Below are positions 45,191 through 53,793 of a stretch of DNA of 64,000 nucleotides, one piece after another. The position numbers and the translations under genes are program-made. Under the pieces are notes generated by a model that saw nothing but the letters and a program-made list of their open reading frames with translations, did not search any database and was not told the origin of the DNA. The stretch is from NCBI GenBank assembly GCA_045639585.1, contig JAZUDJ010000034.1, forward strand, positions 14,623 to 78,622. Direction: 5' to 3'. Positions within the stretch are counted from its first letter, which is position 1. Each line of letters begins with the position of its first letter. Origin of the DNA: Liminaster sp045639585 (lineage in GTDB: Bacteria > Bacteroidota > Bacteroidia > Bacteroidales > UBA3663).

Positions 45191-46416
45191 CCGAAGAACA
45201 AATAATTGACCAGAATAGCCGAAGTAATACCAATGAGGTCAGCCATCAATCCATACGCAGCTGCATAGCGGAATTTGCTTACACCCACCGAACCAAAGTA
45301 TACAGCAAGGATATACATAGTTGTATCCGTGCTTCCCTGGATGGTGCTACATACGTGTCCGACAAATGAATCCACACCGTAGGTCTGGAAGACGTCGAGC
45401 ATCATGGCACGAGCACCAGCTCCGTTGAGTGGTTTGAGGATAGCGCAAGGCAAAGCTGGCACGAAATCCGTGTTGAATCCTAAATGTGCGAAGCACCAAC
45501 CTAAGCCATCTGTAATATAGGTCAAAGCACCACACTCGCGGAAAAGGCTGATACCGACGAACATCGCAATCTGGTAGGGAATGATAGTCACGACCGTCTG
45601 AAAACCCTCCTTCGCGCCTTCAACGAAAGTCGGGAAGAGTTCCACCTTCTTGCGGAGTCCTGCCAGCAGGAACAGCATGATGGCACTGAAAAGCAATACA
45701 TTACTGAAAACACTACTATACAGCGTCAACTGTTCTTGTGAAAGCGATGAGAAGAACCATCCAATGCCACCGATGGTAGCTGCTGCGCCGAGGAAAGTGC
45801 CGATGATGACAGGATCGAGCAACTTGACCTTCTGCTTGAGACAGCATAGGAACAAGGCTCCGAACGATGAGCAAGCCGTAGCAAGGAGCAATGGCAGGAA
45901 GACGTCTGACGGATTAGCTGCACCGAACTGAGCGCGGTACATCATGATCGAGATCGGGATGATGGTCACGCCAGAGGTATTGAGCACCAGGAACATGATC
46001 ATCGCATCGCTGGCCGTGTCTTTCTTCGTGTTGAGTTCCTGCATCTCCTTCATTGCCTTGAGTCCCATAGGTGTAGCTGCATTGTCAAGGCCGAGCATGT
46101 TGGCACTGACATTCATCAGGATGCTACCCTGAGCAGGATGACCAGCTGGAATACCTGGGAAGATGCGAGAAAATAAAGGATTGATGAGACGGCTGAATGC
46201 TGCAATGACACCGCCTTTCTCGCCGACTTTCATCAAGCCGAGCCAGAAACTCAGTACGCCCGTCAAGCCGAGACAGATCTCAAAAGCCTTGGCCGAGGAG
46301 GTGAATGATACATTCATCAGTCGCGACCATATCTCTGGATCTCCACCGACGGTTGAGATCAGGATGGCCGAGAGGAAAGCCACGACGAAAAACGAAAGCC
46401 AGATGTAATTTAGCAC
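45187..46416 (-). CDS. SpmA-SpmB fused nucleoside-recognition (Gate) membrane protein
   Basis: This 409-residue polytopic inner-membrane protein starts with GTG. The first half matches spore maturation protein A (MLGLDNAATPMGLKAM, VLNTSGVTIIPISIM) and the second half SpmB (GAKEGFQTVVTIIPYQIAMFVGISLFRECG, STDTTMYILAVYFGSVGV). In Bacillus the two are separate genes; the fused form is usual in Bacteroidetes, which do not sporulate, so the role is something other than spore maturation, possibly transport. It is 35 nt after proC. Confidence 0.88.
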   Translation of the reverse strand: MLNYIWLSFFVVAFLSAILISTVGGDPEIWSRLMNVSFTSSAKAFEICLGLTGVLSFWLGLMKVGEKGGVIAAFSRLINPLFSRIFPGIPAGHPAQGSILMNVSANMLGLDNAATPMGLKAMKEMQELNTKKDTASDAMIMFLVLNTSGVTIIPISIMMYRAQFGAANPSDVFLPLLLATACSSFGALFLCCLKQKVKLLDPVIIGTFLGAAATIGGIGWFFSSLSQEQLTLYSSVFSNVLLFSAIMLFLLAGLRKKVELFPTFVEGAKEGFQTVVTIIPYQIAMFVGISLFRECGALTYITDGLGWCFAHLGFNTDFVPALPCAILKPLNGAGARAMMLDVFQTYGVDSFVGHVCSTIQGSTDTTMYILAVYFGSVGVSKFRYAAAYGLMADLIGITSAILVNYLFFG

Positions 46417-46420
46417 TTTC

Positions 46421-46454
46421 TAGTGAGGAATTAGGAGTGAGGAGTTAGGAATTA
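46421..46454. repeat. Short GTGAGGA/TTAGGA repeat between proC and spmAB
   Basis: GTGAGGAATTAGGA and GTGAGGAGTTAGGA lie in tandem in the 35-nt spacer and reach the proC stop codon. The same style is seen inside thiD at 20713-20743 on the opposite strand. Confidence 0.55.
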
Positions 46455-47246
46455 CTGCTTACCCGCAGCCTTCTTCAAACCAGCAATAACCGCATGGTCA
46501 AAGCCTTCCTTGGTCATCTCATTGAGTCCCTTGATGGTAATACCGCCAGGGGTACAGACCTTATAGATCTCTGCGTCAGGCATAGTACCATTATGCTCGA
46601 GCAATGCCACAGCACCCTGCACCGTCTGATCGATCATCTGCTTAGCTACGTGTGGATAGAAGCCGAGCTCGATTGCTCCTTGGATAGCTGCACGGATATA
46701 AGCGAAAGCGTAGGCAATGCCACAAGAGGTGATAGCTGTACCAGCTGCCATGTGAGCCTCGTCGGTGACGATACTCTGTCCGAGTTCGTCGAAGATAGCC
46801 TTGACCAACTGCTGCTGAGCCTCGCTCATAGCCTCGTTGAAGCACATTAAGGTAGGACTCATCTTGATAGCAATAGCGGTATTAGGGATGACGCGAGCCA
46901 CAGGACGGATATCACCCGCCATCATAGTCGAGATCTGCTCGAAACTGATACCTGCAGCCACATTGATAATCATCGGATTTGACTGATTGATGGCAGGATA
47001 GATTTCCTCCAATACAGGTTGTACAAGCCAAGGCTTGATGCACAGTACGATGATGTTGGCACCTTCTGCTGCCTCACGGTTATTGAGCGTAGTGTTGATG
47101 GTAGGAATATCTGCCTTCAGTTTGTCGAGCGTGGCTTGTGTATGTGCTGTGACTACGATTTCTTCAGCCTTGATAATGCTACCAGTGGCCATGCCACGAG
47201 CGATGGCACCGCCCATGTTGCCGGCACCGATGATTGCTACTTTCAT
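46452..47246 (-). CDS. proC: Pyrroline-5-carboxylate reductase ProC
   Basis: This 264-residue NAD(P)H enzyme performs the last step of proline synthesis. Rossmann motif AIIGAGNMGGAIARGM (4-19), VLCIKPWLVQPVLEEI, NVAAGIS, VIPNTAIAI, and the C-terminal dimer region TAITSCGIAYAFAYI, ALLEHNGTMPDAEIYKVCTPGG. Full length. It lies 2 nt after the MCE gene. Confidence 0.95.
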   Translation of the reverse strand: MKVAIIGAGNMGGAIARGMATGSIIKAEEIVVTAHTQATLDKLKADIPTINTTLNNREAAEGANIIVLCIKPWLVQPVLEEIYPAINQSNPMIINVAAGISFEQISTMMAGDIRPVARVIPNTAIAIKMSPTLMCFNEAMSEAQQQLVKAIFDELGQSIVTDEAHMAAGTAITSCGIAYAFAYIRAAIQGAIELGFYPHVAKQMIDQTVQGAVALLEHNGTMPDAEIYKVCTPGGITIKGLNEMTKEGFDHAVIAGLKKAAGKQ

Positions 47247-47248
47247 AA

Positions 47249-48124
47249 TTAGAATACCTTAATATGTATATATTTCTTTGGATTAGCCTTGATGTCGTTG
47301 ATCAACGAATCCACATCAGCAATGGTGCGGTTCAGCTGGTCATGAAGCTCGGTTGTATTGAGCATCTTACCCACGGTTCCGTCCTTGCTCTGCATCTGCT
47401 TAAGCAATTCGTTGGCTGTCTGCATGGTGGCGTTGGTGTTGGCCAACAGCTGCTTGATGTCTGCTTCCTTGGCCTGAACGCTCAACGTGTCGAGGTTGGC
47501 CGTAGCACTCTCAAGGTTGCTCATGATACCTGGCACGTCTTTGCGGAGTAGCTGGTTGAGCTGGTTGACGGTGGTGTTGAGATGCTGGGTCAATGCATTG
47601 ATCTGCAGCAGGCTCTCCTGCATCTTGCTTTCGTTGACCAGGACATTGATGCCCGAGATCAGGGTGTCAATCTTTGGCATGAGGCTGTTGATCTGGTCGA
47701 CGATAGGATCAGCTTTCTCCATGAGGCTTGCCGATGCAGCTGGCGACTGAATGGTGTCCCAAGGAGTATAATACTGAGAGCTTTCGCCCATTTCAATGAC
47801 CACATCCGATGTGCCCAGTAGTTCAGACTTGATACTAACACGGCTGTCTACAGGAATCTTCATGTCGCTGTCATAGATATTAAGCAGAACGATGATGTTG
47901 TTCGATTTTGCATTATATTCCATCGAGCGTACCATACCTACCTTGAGACCATGTAAGGTGACATGGCTGGATACTGCCAATCCGTCGACCTTATCGCAGG
48001 AAAGATAATAGAACTGACCCTCTTTGAAAGAGTTGATTCCCTTAAGGTATCGCATGCCATAGAACATGACAACGATAGCGACAATGGCCCAGAAGCCAAT
48101 TTTGAGTTCGTTATTGATCTTCAT
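47249..48124 (-). CDS. MlaD-type MCE family lipid transport protein
   Basis: This 291-residue protein has one N-terminal membrane anchor (about 9-25), an MCE domain (about 37-115, YLSCDKVDGLAVSSHVTLHG, GLKVGMVRSMEY, SELLGTSDVVIEMG) and a long helical C-terminal part rich in Q, N and L (about 140-280), likely a coiled coil forming a periplasmic tunnel. MCE proteins carry phospholipids between membranes with an MlaE/MlaF transporter, whose genes are not in this window. It is 1 nt after the amidase gene, an arrangement common in Bacteroidales. Confidence 0.92.
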   Translation of the reverse strand: MKINNELKIGFWAIVAIVVMFYGMRYLKGINSFKEGQFYYLSCDKVDGLAVSSHVTLHGLKVGMVRSMEYNAKSNNIIVLLNIYDSDMKIPVDSRVSIKSELLGTSDVVIEMGESSQYYTPWDTIQSPAASASLMEKADPIVDQINSLMPKIDTLISGINVLVNESKMQESLLQINALTQHLNTTVNQLNQLLRKDVPGIMSNLESATANLDTLSVQAKEADIKQLLANTNATMQTANELLKQMQSKDGTVGKMLNTTELHDQLNRTIADVDSLINDIKANPKKYIHIKVF

Positions 48125-48125
48125 A

Positions 48126-49355
48126 TTATTTCAGTTTATTCCCTTCGCTGTCAAACTTGACTGGGAAGGCGTCCTTAAACAATTTCTTAACATACTGCAA
48201 ATCCTTGTTCATCTGTGCACGGGACGTAGTGTTGCCGTATGTGTATTTATAAGCATTGCCATCTTTATAATACTGCACTGGCGAGAGTCCCTTCAGCTGT
48301 TTAGCATTAGCTTTTAGCTCAACGTCTGAGAGCAGGAACTGGATGCGATAATATACAGCGTCATCTTTTGCCGCAGCGGATGGCGTATTTTTCTTCTCTG
48401 CGGGTTTAGTCTCTGCAGGTTTAGTCTCTGTGGGTTTTACCTCAGCTGGCTTTGTCTCCGTCTTTGCAGGCTTTTCTTCCACAACAGGCTTTGTAGGTTG
48501 TTCTTCTATCTCCACTGTACCTACATTGCTCAACTGTCGCTTATCCCAATTCTTCTTATAGTTGCTGACAGCGTAATAGATGCTTTGAGCAAAGTTGTCC
48601 TGTGCAGCATCACTGGTGATGAACTTTTCCTCGGCCAAATTGCTCATATAACCGAGCTCGATAAGGACGGCTGGCATAGGGGAGTAGCAGAGAACGAAAA
48701 GATTCTTTGGTCTTACGCCGCGATTATTTACATTCTTGGCATACGATGTTTTCTTGACTCCGTTGATAATGGCATTGTGCACTGAGTTTGCAAACTCCAG
48801 ACTCTGCTTATTGTGCTTCTCGCGCTGCGCCTGGCAGAGGATTTTGGTCTCAATATCAATGTCTGTATCGAAGTTGACCAGTTTGCCGTTGATGTCGAGG
48901 TTCTCACGCTCTTCCTCCATACGCTCCTTCAGTCGCTTCTGCTCATCCTCACGCTTGCCTTTCTCGCCAGATACGCCGAAGACATAAGTCTCAAAGCCAC
49001 GTGCACTGGCATCAGGAGCAGCATTGACATGGATGGAAATAAACAGGTCGCCTTTAGCGTTCTTGGCAATCTGGGTACGGTCAGGGAGCGAAGGATAGAT
49101 GTCCTTCTTACGGGTATAGACAACCTTTATATCAGAGTTGTTCTGTTCGATGAGCTTGCCGAGTTTGAGCGCCACATTGAGTGCGATGGTTTTCTCGTCC
49201 TGCTTGCATTTTCTATGAGGGGTTCCAACGTCTCCGCCGCCATGTCCAGGGTCAATGACCACAGTGAACTTGTTCTTAGCCTCTGCCACCATTGGTAGTG
49301 TAAAGGCAAAAAGTAGGATAAAGACGATCGAAATATATGTGTAAAGCGAGCGCAT
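48126..49355 (-). CDS. N-acetylmuramoyl-L-alanine amidase (Amidase_3) with SPOR-like C-terminus
   Basis: This 409-residue exported enzyme cleaves the bond between peptide and glycan in peptidoglycan. Signal peptide (1-26), then zinc-site motifs VVIDPGHGGGDVGT, SIHVNAAPDASARGFETYVFG and VLIELGYMSNLAEEKFI. The P/K/T/E-rich linker (about 285-330) repeats KPAE and KPTE units; the last 75 residues (YYRIQFLLSDVELKANAKQ, YKYTYGNTTSRAQM) look like a SPOR domain that binds denuded septal glycan. The first gene of a seven-gene minus-strand run down to GH97. Confidence 0.93.
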   Translation of the reverse strand: MRSLYTYISIVFILLFAFTLPMVAEAKNKFTVVIDPGHGGGDVGTPHRKCKQDEKTIALNVALKLGKLIEQNNSDIKVVYTRKKDIYPSLPDRTQIAKNAKGDLFISIHVNAAPDASARGFETYVFGVSGEKGKREDEQKRLKERMEEERENLDINGKLVNFDTDIDIETKILCQAQREKHNKQSLEFANSVHNAIINGVKKTSYAKNVNNRGVRPKNLFVLCYSPMPAVLIELGYMSNLAEEKFITSDAAQDNFAQSIYYAVSNYKKNWDKRQLSNVGTVEIEEQPTKPVVEEKPAKTETKPAEVKPTETKPAETKPAEKKNTPSAAAKDDAVYYRIQFLLSDVELKANAKQLKGLSPVQYYKDGNAYKYTYGNTTSRAQMNKDLQYVKKLFKDAFPVKFDSEGNKLK

Positions 49356-49381
49356 ATGTTCAATTTTACATTATTTGGGTG

Positions 49382-49415
49382 CAAAAATAGTAAAAAAATT
49401 TGTATCTTCGTCAAA
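49382..49415 (-). promoter_or_regulatory. Promoter of the amidase-GH97 gene run
   Basis: Minus strand: TTTG (49412-49415), 22 bp, TATTTTTG (49382-49389), 27 nt before the amidase ATG. The -33 spacing is slightly long. It overlaps the divergent aroE promoter. Confidence 0.55.
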
Positions 49416-49430
49416 AAGTGTCTATTTTTG
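49399..49430 (+). promoter_or_regulatory. Promoter of aroE
   Basis: TTTG (49399-49402), 20 bp, TATTTTTG (49423-49430) fits the consensus exactly, 37 nt upstream of the aroE ATG at 49468. Confidence 0.75.
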
Positions 49431-49467
49431 CGCCATCTTTAGAATAATTTGACAAAATTGATTGATT

Positions 49468-50235
49468 ATGACACTTAAATACGGTTTATTAGGCCATCCG
49501 CTCGGACATTCTTTCTCTCGCAAATTCCACAATGAGCGTTTCGAACGTTTGTCTATCGATGCAGAGTATGTGAACTTTGATCTGGAGAGCGTTGACCTCC
49601 TCCCGGATGTTCTGGCCAATGAGCCTTCGCTTCGTGGCCTCAATGTGACTATCCCTTATAAGCAGCAGGTGATGCAGTTCCTCGATGAGCTTGACCCTGT
49701 GGCGGAGCGTATCGGAGCCGTCAACACCATCAAGGTTAGACGCGCACCAGAAGGGGCAAAGACCAAGCTCGCTGGTCTCTACCTCAAAGGTTATAATACT
49801 GATATCATAGGATTCCGCGACAGCATCAAGCCGCTGCTTGGCGGAGTTGCTGGCAAGGCTCTTGTCCTTGGTACCGGTGGTGCCAGCCGCGCCGTCTGTG
49901 TAGCTCTCGAAGACATGGGTATTCAACCTGTCTATGTCAGTCGTTCCTCTGCTCCTGGACGCTTGACTTACGACGAATTGACTCCAGAGATGATGGCAGA
50001 TTATCCGGTCATCGTCAACTGTTCACCTGTCGGCATGTTCCCACACGTCGATGAGTGTCCGGCCATTCCTTACGAGGCTTTGACTCCTAATCATGTATGT
50101 TATGATTTGATCTATAATCCTGCTGAGACATTGTTCCTCGCCAAGGCCAAGGCTCAGGGAGCCAAGACAATGAGCGGTGGTGCTATGCTCGAAGGTCAGG
50201 CCATTGCCTCATACGGGATCTGGACAGAGGACTAA
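49468..50235 (+). CDS. aroE: Shikimate dehydrogenase AroE
   Basis: This 255-residue NADP enzyme reduces 3-dehydroshikimate to shikimate in aromatic amino-acid synthesis. Substrate-binding YGLLGHPLGHSFSRKFHN (5-22), catalytic lysine K65 in NVTIPYKQ, NTIK, GYNTDIIGF, Rossmann LGTGGASRAV and SGGAMLEGQA. The ATG at 49468 is chosen over a TTG two codons upstream. Its stop directly abuts the stop of the convergent gene, with no space for a terminator. Confidence 0.95.
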   Translation: MTLKYGLLGHPLGHSFSRKFHNERFERLSIDAEYVNFDLESVDLLPDVLANEPSLRGLNVTIPYKQQVMQFLDELDPVAERIGAVNTIKVRRAPEGAKTKLAGLYLKGYNTDIIGFRDSIKPLLGGVAGKALVLGTGGASRAVCVALEDMGIQPVYVSRSSAPGRLTYDELTPEMMADYPVIVNCSPVGMFPHVDECPAIPYEALTPNHVCYDLIYNPAETLFLAKAKAQGAKTMSGGAMLEGQAIASYGIWTED

Positions 50236-50859
50236 TCATTTCCATGTCTGCCAGTCACCCATCATAATGTCAGGATCTTCCTCCTCATCGGTGGCATTTC
50301 CTTTATGCTCGTTTTCAAGGTCTGTCAGTATTTCTCCCAGTGTCTTCTCATAGGTGCTGTTGGCTTCTTCTAGTAGATCCAGTACATGTAGTGCACATGC
50401 AACGGGTGGCTGGTCAATAGGGAACTTGACATCAACATGCATTAGACAGGCGCCATAAAGGCCAAGACTGAAATTCATCTGTCGCTCCAGATTTTCGTTC
50501 CCGTTTGGGATATAATAGCCTTCACTTTGTAGTGGCTTAAGATAGTCATGAAAGGTGAGGGCTTTCACTTTGCCCTCTATACCACTGATACTGAGGGTCC
50601 ACATATCTTCTCCTAATTGTCCTACGTGAGCTTCTCGCTCAAGGTAGACTTGGCACTCAATCCCTCGGAATATATAATCCCAGTACAGAGAAGCACGATA
50701 AGACGAGATACTTTGATCCAGGCGCACAGGATGTCCCAGCTGGCGCATTTCCCTGAAATACCACCATCTGTCACCATTCACCTGCGAACGTATCTGTGCA
50801 AACAGACTCATCGCCTCCATCTTCATGATGGCTGTACGTTTCGGATCACTCAGTGCCAT
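50236..50859 (-). CDS. Uncharacterised 207-residue protein, partner of the VWA gene
   Basis: I do not recognise this protein. It has no signal peptide or membrane segment. It starts MALSDPKRTAIMKMEAMSLF, has a mixed alpha/beta middle with many aromatics (WWYFREMRQLGHPVRLD, YRASLYWDYIF), and ends in an acidic tail (EEEDPDIMMGDWQTW). It follows the VWA/DUF2201 gene by 9 nt and so is probably in the same operon and process. In other bacteria the slot next to such VWA genes is taken by a MoxR-type ATPase, which this is not: no Walker A is present. Confidence 0.6.
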   Translation of the reverse strand: MALSDPKRTAIMKMEAMSLFAQIRSQVNGDRWWYFREMRQLGHPVRLDQSISSYRASLYWDYIFRGIECQVYLEREAHVGQLGEDMWTLSISGIEGKVKALTFHDYLKPLQSEGYYIPNGNENLERQMNFSLGLYGACLMHVDVKFPIDQPPVACALHVLDLLEEANSTYEKTLGEILTDLENEHKGNATDEEEDPDIMMGDWQTWK

Positions 50860-50868
50860 GTTGAAATA

Positions 50869-52065
50869 TTATAGATATGTGCATCTTCCAGATTTCTCCA
50901 TCCACTCATGATAGCATTCATACGCCTGCCTGTCCTGGCAAACCCACAAGATGCGTGTCCTGAAGTGAGGCGGAAGGATAGGAGCCGGCGCCTGTCCATC
51001 CGTCAAGATGATGAGTCCGTCATAATCCTGATCTTCTGCAGTATAGTCAATGATTGGTTGGAAGTTCGTTCCTCCTCGTCCATGCACCTTGACTTCACTA
51101 TGAGCACGTTTCATCGGTTCGATATTTCCCAATGCAGCGTCAAACTGGCAGACATCTACCTGCGTTGTCCCATAGCGGAAGAGACGATTTACCGCCGAGA
51201 AGAAGTCCTGCAACGCCTCCGTCGTGATACTTCCCGATACGTCAATACCCACCAGCAAGCGAGTATCAAACTGTCGCGTATTTCCCATCTGCTTGAATCC
51301 CGTTCGTCGGTTCGGCCTCATGCGAGTAAACTGTCGCTGACTGCTCAATACCGCACTGCGAAAGCCATTCCAGATGAGATGAGAATTGATCCTTGCCTTC
51401 GTGCTTGCCTTGATTTTCTCCACCATGTCGGCAGGGATAGACCCCCAGTCGGTAGTTCTTTCAATTAGTTCGTCAATTTTCTGACGCTGAAGGGAATCTT
51501 CTCGCCAAAGGTCTGCGGCATCTTTATAGGAATTATCTCCTTCCTTCGGTTGTTGATTGGGAGATGATTCTTGTTGAGAATGACCTTTTGAGGAAGCTAC
51601 TTGGCTCTCATTGTCTGGAGAATCAGAAGGATTCTTCTGTCGATTGTCTTCATCCTTATCCTTCTGCTGCTCGATATGCTTAGCATACCACTCATAATAC
51701 ATCCCCATCGGCAGATGATAATACCCCGGCTCATGCAGCGGCAGCTTCTCCTTATGCAGCGTGCAGTAGTCATCGGCAATCGTCACGTTCGAACCGATGG
51801 CCATCGACTCACGTGAGCAACCTTCCGGCTCTCGCTCATAGGGGTGCTTCAGGAAAAGACGGATCAGTTCGATGCGCATCAGCTGCTCCAGCTCTGCATA
51901 GTTCTTATGTTTCAGCACCAGCGGATTATACTGGATCTTACCCTGTCCGCACCTAACAGCACACTCCATGTGCACATTCTCTTCCAACTCCTGTTGGCAA
52001 TAGAGAGCGAAGAAAGCGGGTTCGCGCAGGAACCAGTCATCAGAGAGCATACGGAGCATTTCCAT
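50869..52065 (-). CDS. VWA-like DUF2201 protein with degenerate metallopeptidase domain
   Basis: This protein of about 398 residues has an N-terminal DUF2201-type putative metallopeptidase region (about 1-130) in which the expected HExxH is not seen (RIELIRLFLKHPYER instead), a Q/S/D/N-rich linker (about 138-190), and a C-terminal VWA-like domain with the metal-site motif VGIDVSGSIT, GRGGTNFQPIIDY and LIILTDGQAPAP. Such proteins usually work with a MoxR ATPase. The ATG at 52065 is chosen because the promoter's -7 box covers the alternative TTG start at 52092. Function unknown. Confidence 0.8.
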   Translation of the reverse strand: MEMLRMLSDDWFLREPAFFALYCQQELEENVHMECAVRCGQGKIQYNPLVLKHKNYAELEQLMRIELIRLFLKHPYEREPEGCSRESMAIGSNVTIADDYCTLHKEKLPLHEPGYYHLPMGMYYEWYAKHIEQQKDKDEDNRQKNPSDSPDNESQVASSKGHSQQESSPNQQPKEGDNSYKDAADLWREDSLQRQKIDELIERTTDWGSIPADMVEKIKASTKARINSHLIWNGFRSAVLSSQRQFTRMRPNRRTGFKQMGNTRQFDTRLLVGIDVSGSITTEALQDFFSAVNRLFRYGTTQVDVCQFDAALGNIEPMKRAHSEVKVHGRGGTNFQPIIDYTAEDQDYDGLIILTDGQAPAPILPPHFRTRILWVCQDRQAYECYHEWMEKSGRCTYL

Positions 52066-52089
52066 CGTCAAGATTGTTTTTATTTGCGG

Positions 52090-52121
52090 CAAAGTTACTG
52101 CTTATTTTTGTCATTTCCAAA
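52090..52121 (-). promoter_or_regulatory. Promoter of the VWA/DUF2201 operon
   Basis: Minus strand: TTTG (52118-52121), 20 bp, TAACTTTG (52090-52097), an exact consensus fit. It excludes the TTG start at 52092 because that codon lies inside the -7 box. Confidence 0.75.
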
Positions 52122-52160
52122 TAAAAAAGACGCTATTCTACCAGTTTTATCAATATTCCT

Positions 52161-52191
52161 TTTGCTGTATTCGCATTTTTACTTATCTTTG
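52161..52191 (+). promoter_or_regulatory. Promoter of the YncE-like gene
   Basis: TTTG (52161-52164), 19 bp, TATCTTTG (52184-52191), an exact consensus fit. Transcription should start near 52198, so translation from an ATG at 52199 would be leaderless; the ATG at 52211 is more likely. Confidence 0.75.
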
Positions 52192-52210
52192 CCCTCCAAT
52201 GTATAACGAT

Positions 52211-53473
52211 ATGCGTCTCATTTACACCCTCCTTTTTATATTATTGCCACTTGCGCTGAGTGCGCAGAAGAAAGGTAGCGTCATAGATATTGATGGTCAC
52301 ATGACCGTCACGCATATTGCACGTCACCAAGCTTATAGCCGTCGTGATTCGTTGACTTATGATACTGACATCCGTTCGCCTAAGTCCGTAACGCTCAATC
52401 CTGAGGGTACACGCTATTATATCAATTCTCTTGAAGGTCACCGTACCGTTGCCTATGATGCTGCCACACATCAGAAGCTGGCTGTCATACGTCATAGATT
52501 CACAAAAAAAGACTCGCTCCTTTGGGCTCCTGCTTCCGGATTCTATACCTTCAATCATGAGTATGATCATCCCAATACCTTCTCTGGCAAACCCGTTGAG
52601 GCGGCTTTTTCTCACGGGGGGCGATACTTATGGGTTCCTTACTATCGTCGCAGCTTTGACCTCAATGCACAGGATCCTTCTGCCATCTCGGTCATTGACA
52701 CACAGACACATCAGATCATTCGACTATTTGAAACAGGAGCACTTCCCAAAATGGTCGAGGCATCTTCTGATGGCAAGTGGTTGGCTGTCTCGCATTGGGG
52801 AGAAAATACGGTTGGATTGATTGATGTCAGCAGTTCGTCGCCTCAGGATTGGCATTACGTCAAGAACTTCATTATTGGCCATAAGCTGAAGCTGGATTTC
52901 AGCCTTACCGAGCGTGTGGATCGTGATAATGGCAGTGGCTATGAGTTGCGCGGCACGGTCTTTACTCCCGATAACCGCTACCTGCTCGTCGGCTGTATGG
53001 GTGGCAATGGCGGTATTGCGGTTATTGATCTACAGACACAGGAGTATTTAGGTCGTGTCCTCGGTATGCTGCCAAATGTACGCCATCTTCTCATTCATGG
53101 CGACTGGCTTTATCTGAGTATCAATCAGACGGGAGCCGTGCAGCGTATCCGTCTGTCTGACTTCCTCGCTGCACTGCCCAGTATTGAAAAGCATAGAGTA
53201 AAAGTAGAAGGGTGGGAGACCTGTCGTGTCGATAGGGGAGCCCGCACCATCTCCATCTCTCCCGATGGCCGATATGTCTTTGCGGCTTGCAATCAGAACA
53301 GTAGTCTCTGCGTCGTTGATACTGAGACGTTCAAGCTGGTGGGTTCCGTTCCTGTCGATTCCTATCCCGTCGGCCTCGAGATCTCTGGGGATGGCCAGAC
53401 GGTATATGTTACTTCGCAAGGTCGAAATAATAGTGGAGGCAATGCGGTCAACGTCTTCCACATTGATTATTAA
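52211..53473 (+). CDS. Secreted YncE-like beta-propeller protein
   Basis: This 420-residue protein starts with a signal peptide (RLIYTLLFILLPLALSAQ). The body is a seven-bladed YVTN-type propeller, with repeats such as SPKSVTLNPEGTRYYINS, KPVEAAFSHGGRYLWVPYY, LPKMVEASSDGKWLAVSHWG, TVFTPDNRYLLVGCMGG, TISISPDGRYVFAACN and YPVGLEISGDGQTVYVTSQG. Such propellers bind ligands or proteins in the periplasm; no catalytic motif is seen. It is monocistronic, and its stop overlaps that of the convergent TfoX-like gene. Confidence 0.85.
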   Translation: MRLIYTLLFILLPLALSAQKKGSVIDIDGHMTVTHIARHQAYSRRDSLTYDTDIRSPKSVTLNPEGTRYYINSLEGHRTVAYDAATHQKLAVIRHRFTKKDSLLWAPASGFYTFNHEYDHPNTFSGKPVEAAFSHGGRYLWVPYYRRSFDLNAQDPSAISVIDTQTHQIIRLFETGALPKMVEASSDGKWLAVSHWGENTVGLIDVSSSSPQDWHYVKNFIIGHKLKLDFSLTERVDRDNGSGYELRGTVFTPDNRYLLVGCMGGNGGIAVIDLQTQEYLGRVLGMLPNVRHLLIHGDWLYLSINQTGAVQRIRLSDFLAALPSIEKHRVKVEGWETCRVDRGARTISISPDGRYVFAACNQNSSLCVVDTETFKLVGSVPVDSYPVGLEISGDGQTVYVTSQGRNNSGGNAVNVFHIDY

Positions 53474-53790
53474 TTCGCCTTTTTCTTTGGTTTAGGATAG
53501 GGGAGTACCTCTACGAGTCGTGTGACCACTGCCACGGCAATGTCTCGATGATCGATGTCGAGGATATAATGTTCCTTGGCTCCATCGTAAGGGAATCCCA
53601 CTTGCGCGTCCTGCATCAGTTCCATTATCGCCTCATGCTTCTTGACGTAGCATTGCTCATCGCATACCAGCAGTACGGGCTTCTCGTCGACATAGATACA
53701 CCAGTCGCCAAACATCTTGCGCGTCCTGATCACACCCACGCCATGAAGCTGAGTGCAGACAAAATCGATATATTCTTGTGAACTTGCCAT
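53470..53790 (-). CDS. TfoX N-terminal domain family protein
   Basis: This 106-residue protein consists only of the TfoX/Sxy N-terminal domain (TRKMFGDWCIYVDEKPVLLVCDEQCYVKK, then AKEHYILDID). In gammaproteobacteria full-length TfoX controls competence; single-domain forms in Bacteroidetes have no known role. It ends in a K/P-rich tail (PYPKPKKKAN). It is the last gene of the 57512-53470 operon and shares the palindromic TTAA of its stop with the convergent gene. Confidence 0.85.
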   Translation of the reverse strand: MASSQEYIDFVCTQLHGVGVIRTRKMFGDWCIYVDEKPVLLVCDEQCYVKKHEAIMELMQDAQVGFPYDGAKEHYILDIDHRDIAVAVVTRLVEVLPYPKPKKKAN

Positions 53791-53793
53791 TTC

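Noticed and set aside
52066..52092. TTG start for the VWA/DUF2201 protein
   Set aside because: The codon is inside the -7 element TAACTTTG of its own promoter.
52199..52210. Upstream ATG as start of the YncE-like gene
   Set aside because: It lies 7 nt after the -7 box, at the expected transcription start; the ATG at 52211 gives a clean signal peptide.
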